Of a stretch of DNA of 64,000 bases, positions 60,144-64,000 are shown in pieces (the first letter of the stretch is position 1; the number at the start of each line of letters is the position of its first letter). Origin of the DNA: Eggerthellaceae bacterium (GTDB taxonomy: Bacteria; Actinomycetota; Coriobacteriia; Coriobacteriales; Eggerthellaceae); the NCBI GenBank assembly GCA_009782615.1, contig WRIS01000007.1, positions 1-64,000 on the forward strand. The letters are read 5' to 3'. The position numbers and the translations under genes are program-made. The notes beneath the pieces were generated by a model. That model was not told where the DNA came from, did not search any database, and saw only the letters and a program-made list of their open reading frames with translations.

Positions 60144-61336
60144 GCGCGCTCCTTTGGTATTGAAACAAAAACCCTGAAGCCTTTGTCGTAGTCTGTGCGA
60201 AAAACACCTTTGAGGGTGCGCACCCGTTCCTCCATGCTTGCCAACCCCATGCCACCAGACTGAGCAAATCGAGCATCGCGGGCGTTTAGCACCTGTTCGC
60301 CAGCTTCCCCACGCGCGCCCCTTTTCAGCGGATTTTTGCTTCCATTGTCGTGAGCAACCAGCTGCCAAAAAGCGGGATATTCTGTTACAGACACCCGCAC
60401 CACCGTGGCATCACTGTGTTTTGCCGCGTTGGCGACCGCTTCGCGCACGATAGCAACGAAGCCATAGCCAATCACATCGGGGATTTCTGCAACCTGATAC
60501 TCAAGATTGACGCTGAGCGGGGAATTTTGAGCCAGTGCGTAGAGCTGCGTGTAGAGGTCGAAGGAATCGTCGTGGAGGTTGTGGACACTTGCGCGCACCG
60601 TGTCGAAAGCTTCGTGCACGGTCGCCGCAATGTGTTCGAGGTCGTTGGCGAGCGCCGTGTTTGGTGCATGAACCACCTGAGCAGCTTCGATTTGCAACAC
60701 TGAGCGCGTGAGCAGATGACCCACGTTGTCGTGAATCTCGCGCGCGATGCGCCCGCGCTCGGCAAGGGTAGCAAGCTGCACTTCAACATCCTGTTTTTCT
60801 TGCAAGTCGCGGTTGTTTTGTTCGAGCGCAAGAGATGTCTCGCGCAATTCGTCGCGCAGTTCGGTGTAGTTCAGGCGTTCTTTTTCGACCTGGGTTGTTC
60901 GCCAAAACAAAACGATTGAAATGAGACACGCCACCATCAAAAAAAGGAAAACTCCCAGGTTAAGTTCGCGCAAGGCCGCAAAAAGCGGTATCGTCCAGCA
61001 AAACTTAAGCAGCCAGTTTTTCGTGCGAAAGCAGTCGTAGGCGATAAGCGGAACGAAGGTCACGAACAGCGGGAATGCAATGCCCGCACCAAGATAGGCG
61101 TAAAGCCCCGCTGCTCGAAGCGACTTTGGCACCGATGAGATTTCTTGCAAGGCGCTTGCGGTCAGCGCCAAAAGCAGAGCAACGATAAACGCGGTTGTCT
61201 GCGGGATGAGAAACAAAACCGCCCCGCACACAAGAAAGATGATGCCTTTGTCAACCATGCGTTCCATGTGCTCATTGTAGCTGAATTTTGCATGCAGCTG
61301 CTTTCTGAGGTTTAAGTTGGTGTCGGCTTGTGACAT
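60140..61336 (-). CDS. Sensor histidine kinase, HisKA_3/DesK type
   Basis: This 398-residue kinase has about four to five hydrophobic segments in residues 30-150 with very short loops, a coiled coil (about 155-195), the HisKA_3 phospho-acceptor in RIAREIHDNVGHLLT (about residue 203) and a HATPase domain with REAVANAAKHS and SGGMGLASMEERV. The lack of a large sensor domain suggests it senses membrane state or an antimicrobial, as in LiaS/DesK-type kinases with adjacent ABC transporters; this is inference. The ATG at 61336 sits inside the TGACA-TT-TGTCA inverted repeat. Confidence 0.9.
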   Translation of the reverse strand: MSQADTNLNLRKQLHAKFSYNEHMERMVDKGIIFLVCGAVLFLIPQTTAFIVALLLALTASALQEISSVPKSLRAAGLYAYLGAGIAFPLFVTFVPLIAYDCFRTKNWLLKFCWTIPLFAALRELNLGVFLFLMVACLISIVLFWRTTQVEKERLNYTELRDELRETSLALEQNNRDLQEKQDVEVQLATLAERGRIAREIHDNVGHLLTRSVLQIEAAQVVHAPNTALANDLEHIAATVHEAFDTVRASVHNLHDDSFDLYTQLYALAQNSPLSVNLEYQVAEIPDVIGYGFVAIVREAVANAAKHSDATVVRVSVTEYPAFWQLVAHDNGSKNPLKRGARGEAGEQVLNARDARFAQSGGMGLASMEERVRTLKGVFRTDYDKGFRVFVSIPKERA

Positions 61337-61342
61337 TTGTCA
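61331..61342. promoter_or_regulatory. Inverted repeat at the kinase start codon, divergent region
   Basis: TGACA-TT-TGTCA spans the ATG of the kinase gene and lies about 92 bp upstream of the divergent ABC gene. A second GTGACA occurs at 61361-61366. It may be a response regulator site. Confidence 0.35.
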
Positions 61343-61433
61343 TGAGCGGAGGCAAAACTCGTGACAGGATTCACTGGCGAAACGTGGTCGATTGCTTGAA
61401 ACTTATTGTGAAGCCTACCCTTGAGGAGAGAAC

Positions 61434-62369
61434 ATGTCGGTCGTATACGTAGAAAACCTCGTGAAACGCTATAAAGAAGTGCTCGCACTTGACCATTTCA
61501 ATCTTGACATAAAGCAAGGCGAGATTTTTGGATTGCTCGGCCCTAACGGCAGCGGCAAGACAACCGCTATCAACTGCATGTTGCAGCTGCTTACTTATGA
61601 TAAAGGTGTCATTAAGCTTTTTGGACAGGACATGACCCCTTCCCGTTATGACCTGAAAAAACGCATCGGCATTGTTCCGCAAAATATAGCGGTTTTTGAG
61701 GAATTGACCGTGACCGAAAACGTCGATTATTTCTGCGCGCTCTACGTATCTGACAAAGCAGTGCGCACACAGCTTGTTAAAGAAGCTATCGAATTTGTGG
61801 GATTGGAAGAATACGTCAAGTTTCGCCCCCGCAAACTTTCAGGCGGGCTTATCAGGCGCTTGAATATCGCTTGCGGCATCGTGCATAAGCCTGAGTTGAT
61901 TTTTCTTGATGAACCAACCGTTGCCGTCGACCCGCAGAGTCGCAACGCCATTCTTGAAGGCATACGCAGCCTCAATCGCAACGGGTCGACGATAGTTTAT
62001 ACCAGCCACTACATGGAAGAAGTCGAAGAGATTTGCACGCGCATCATGATTATGGATCACGGACAAATTCTTGCAAGCGGCACCAACAATGAACTCAAAG
62101 CCATGATTGGTACAGGCGAGAAAATTCAGGTTGAGGTCTTTAATCTTTCCGATGAAGCACTTGGAGCCATCAAGGCGCTCAACTGCACGCAACGAGCAAG
62201 CTACGACGGAAAAACGCTCGAGGTTTTCTGTACCAGTGGCGCGCAAAATCTTAGTACCGTTTTGCAAACTTTACAGCAAGAAGGTCTGGCGCTTGGTCGT
62301 GTGTATTCCGAACCGCCCACCTTAAACGATGTGTTCCTTGAGCTCACGGGCACCGAATTGCGCGACTAG
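61434..62369 (+). CDS. ABC transporter ATP-binding protein
   Basis: This 311-residue ATPase has Walker A GPNGSGKTT (about residue 36), Q-loop, signature KLSGGLIRRLNIA, Walker B LIFLDEPTVAVDP and switch histidine in YTSHYMEE. The C-terminal 90 residues follow the pattern of drug/antibiotic exporter ATPases (DrrA/CcmA-like, ending NDVFLELTG). It pairs with the two ABC-2 permeases downstream. GAGGAGAGA precedes the ATG. It is divergent from the kinase/regulator pair, the typical layout of a regulated exporter. Confidence 0.93.
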   Translation: MSVVYVENLVKRYKEVLALDHFNLDIKQGEIFGLLGPNGSGKTTAINCMLQLLTYDKGVIKLFGQDMTPSRYDLKKRIGIVPQNIAVFEELTVTENVDYFCALYVSDKAVRTQLVKEAIEFVGLEEYVKFRPRKLSGGLIRRLNIACGIVHKPELIFLDEPTVAVDPQSRNAILEGIRSLNRNGSTIVYTSHYMEEVEEICTRIMIMDHGQILASGTNNELKAMIGTGEKIQVEVFNLSDEALGAIKALNCTQRASYDGKTLEVFCTSGAQNLSTVLQTLQQEGLALGRVYSEPPTLNDVFLELTGTELRD

Positions 62370-62401
62370 GGTTTTCAAGAGTCGAGAAAGCGGGGAACAC
62401 C

Positions 62402-63568
62402 ATGTGGAACACCTTTAAGTATACAGTCAAGGCGCTGGTGCAGGAGAAAAGTTGCTTTGTTTGGGCGCTCGCGTTCCCTTTGATTATGGCAACGCTCTTT
62501 GGCGCCATGTTCGCCAACCTTGATAGCGCTCACTACCTGAATCCGATTCCTACCGCCGTGGTTGATGATGCGCGCTATCGCAACGCACAAGCCTTTTCTG
62601 AGACACTTGAAGCCTTGGCAAAGTCGGGCGAAAACCAGCTTCTTGACCTCTTCTCTGTCAAAAGCAGTGCTGAAGCAGACGAGCTTCTCAAAAACGGGAC
62701 GATTATCGGATACTACCAAGTTGACGAAAAGGAACAACCCGAACTATTCATTACCGCCGCAAGCGGCAATTCCATAAATCAGACCATTCTTAAAAATCTT
62801 GCTGACGGTTTTATTCAAACGCAAGCTGCTCTTAAAACCATAGCCGAAAACAATCCTCAGGCGTTTGCAGACCCAAACTTCCTTGAGAATTTACAAGAGC
62901 AGACGAACTACACGCAAGAAATATCCATCATAGCTAATGAAGCTTCGGGTTCGGTGCGCTACTTTTATGCGTTGCTCGGCTTTGCGGCAATCATGGCGGC
63001 GAACATTGCCGTAATTGCCGTAACGCAAACACAGGCGAACCTTTCACCCTTGGGTGCTCGTCGCTCTCTCGGCGCAACAAGCAGAACAAAAGCCCTTCTT
63101 GCGAGCTTGCTTGCAAGTTGGTTGCTTGCTTTTCTCTGTTTGATTATTACTTTTGCGTACATGCGCTATGTTTTGGATATCAATTTCGGACGCGATTTAG
63201 CAAGTATCCTTGGATTGGGCGTTGCGTCTTTAATGACAACTGCTCTGGGAGCCTTCATTGGAGCAATCCCCAAAATAGGAGAAATGCTCAAGGCGGGCAT
63301 ATTGACTGTTCTGTCGTGCTTTTTCGCACTTTTTGCAGGACTTTATGGCGAGCCAAGCCTCAAGTTGGCAGACGACATGAACCGCATTGCCCCTCTTTTC
63401 CAAAAACTCAATCCTTCGAGGCAGGTGACGGACTTGTTTTACAGCCTGTACTTCTATGACGGTTTTGACGAATTTTATCGGGTGGTTTTTGTCCTACTCG
63501 CAATGGCGGCTGTTTTGTTTTTGCTCGCCGCACTTCTTATGAGGAGGCAGCGTTATGCAAGTCTTTAG
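62402..63568 (+). CDS. ABC-2 type permease
   Basis: This 388-residue membrane protein has one N-terminal membrane segment (about 18-38), a large extracytoplasmic domain (about 40-185) and five or six hydrophobic segments in the second half, the pattern of ABC-2 permeases of the YhgE/NatB group. FGAMFANLD and the late LNPSRQVTDLFYSLYFYD are visible family-like segments. It forms the channel with the ATPase and the next permease. AGCGGGGAA precedes the ATG and the next gene overlaps it by 14 bp. Confidence 0.9.
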   Translation: MWNTFKYTVKALVQEKSCFVWALAFPLIMATLFGAMFANLDSAHYLNPIPTAVVDDARYRNAQAFSETLEALAKSGENQLLDLFSVKSSAEADELLKNGTIIGYYQVDEKEQPELFITAASGNSINQTILKNLADGFIQTQAALKTIAENNPQAFADPNFLENLQEQTNYTQEISIIANEASGSVRYFYALLGFAAIMAANIAVIAVTQTQANLSPLGARRSLGATSRTKALLASLLASWLLAFLCLIITFAYMRYVLDINFGRDLASILGLGVASLMTTALGAFIGAIPKIGEMLKAGILTVLSCFFALFAGLYGEPSLKLADDMNRIAPLFQKLNPSRQVTDLFYSLYFYDGFDEFYRVVFVLLAMAAVLFLLAALLMRRQRYASL

Positions 63569-64000
63569 AGCAGCACTGAAAACCTTTTTCAGACACAAGG
63601 TTTATATTGTGGTCTACATGGTGGCTCTCAGCTTTATGGCTGTTTTCATCGGAATGAGCATTGCAAACACGCCTCAAGATGAGTTCGAAACCGAACGACC
63701 CCCTATTGCCATTATCGACCGCGACAAAAGTAGCCTTTCTTTAGGAATAAGCACCTTTTTGGAAGAACACGCTGACCTTGTGGAAACAGAGGATTCACGC
63801 CAAGCGTTGCAAGATACCGTAGCGCAGAATCGTGCTGTCTATACGTTGATTGTTCCGCAGGGCTTCGGTAAAGATTTCGTCGCTTCTGCTGGTGAGGGTA
63901 AGACCCCTCCTGCGCTTGAAACGCTCACAAGTTATGAATCTTCCTCGGCTCATATGATAGACGCCCTCGTCAACAAATACCTTGACACAGCATCCCTCTA
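63555..64000 (+). CDS. ABC-2 type permease, N-terminal part, truncated by the window edge
   Basis: The frame opens at ATG 63555 with an excellent GGAGG upstream and stays open to the right edge (148 codons). It starts MQVFRAALKTFFRHKVYIVV, has one membrane segment (about 17-37) and an extracytoplasmic part with IAIIDRDKSSLSLGIS, like the preceding permease and other YhgE-type subunits. It should be the second half of a heterodimeric channel. Its C-terminal membrane segments lie outside the window. Confidence 0.87.
   Translation, partial: MQVFRAALKTFFRHKVYIVVYMVALSFMAVFIGMSIANTPQDEFETERPPIAIIDRDKSSLSLGISTFLEEHADLVETEDSRQALQDTVAQNRAVYTLIVPQGFGKDFVASAGEGKTPPALETLTSYESSSAHMIDALVNKYLDTASL

Overview
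The window reads as one contiguous stretch of chromosome from a low-to-mid GC actinobacterium, most probably of the Coriobacteriia (Eggerthellaceae-like). The argument for this is gene order: rseP-ispG-proS and divIC(ftsB)-ppx are actinobacterial arrangements, and they occur with a type III glutamine synthetase, class C sortase pili, a VanW protein and NarL-type two-component genes. The assignment is inference; no rRNA gene is present to fix it.

Layout. 1-2.9 kb: 5' part of a very large repeat-rich surface protein that runs off the left edge. 3.3-8.5 kb: DNA repair methyltransferase, a PAS/GAF/GGDEF/EAL signalling protein, and a HAD phosphatase. 8.6-12.6 kb: proS, ispG, rseP. 12.9-16.1 kb: a membrane protein with a histone-H1-like tail, then ilvB-ilvN. 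16.2-20.2 kb: PRC-barrel protein, VanW protein, and a low-complexity membrane protein. 20.3-23.4 kb: an unusual IMP dehydrogenase and an M18 aminopeptidase. 23.4-23.9 kb: a gene-free stretch that may encode a structured small RNA. 23.9-29.5 kb: ilvE-cimA-yerC-like-phosphodiesterase operon and glnN. 29.7-35.7 kb: nhaA, hpf with a structured leader, aspS, hisS, mscS-like channel. 35.7-37.0 kb: a small degraded accessory patch with an ORF6N remnant and a HigBA toxin-antitoxin pair. 37.1-47.6 kb: a sortase-assembled pilus locus with two backbone-type pilins, three class C sortases and an RCC1-repeat tip adhesin. 47.8-53.8 kb: a leuD-leuB fusion, leuC, a peptidoglycan-binding protein, a polyprenyl synthase and tRNA-Leu. 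53.9-57.4 kb: ppx, divIC, phosphoglycerate mutase. 57.5-64 kb: thrC with a ModE-like regulator, a histidine kinase/response regulator pair, and a divergent ABC transporter running off the right edge.

The metabolic theme is branched-chain amino acid synthesis: ilvBN, ilvE, cimA (isoleucine via citramalate), leuC and leuDB are all here, though ilvC, ilvD and leuA are not. A second theme crosses functional classes: many otherwise ordinary enzymes carry in-frame low-complexity inserts, tails or linkers built from short tandem DNA repeats (IspG, IlvB, CimA, LeuC, LeuDB, Ppx, DivIC, M18 peptidase, phosphoglycerate mutase). The most distinctive candidates for follow-up are the structured RNA near 23.65 kb, the pilus locus, the leuD-leuB fusion, the rseP homologue with its PDZ domain apparently replaced, and the pervasive repeat-built protein inserts.
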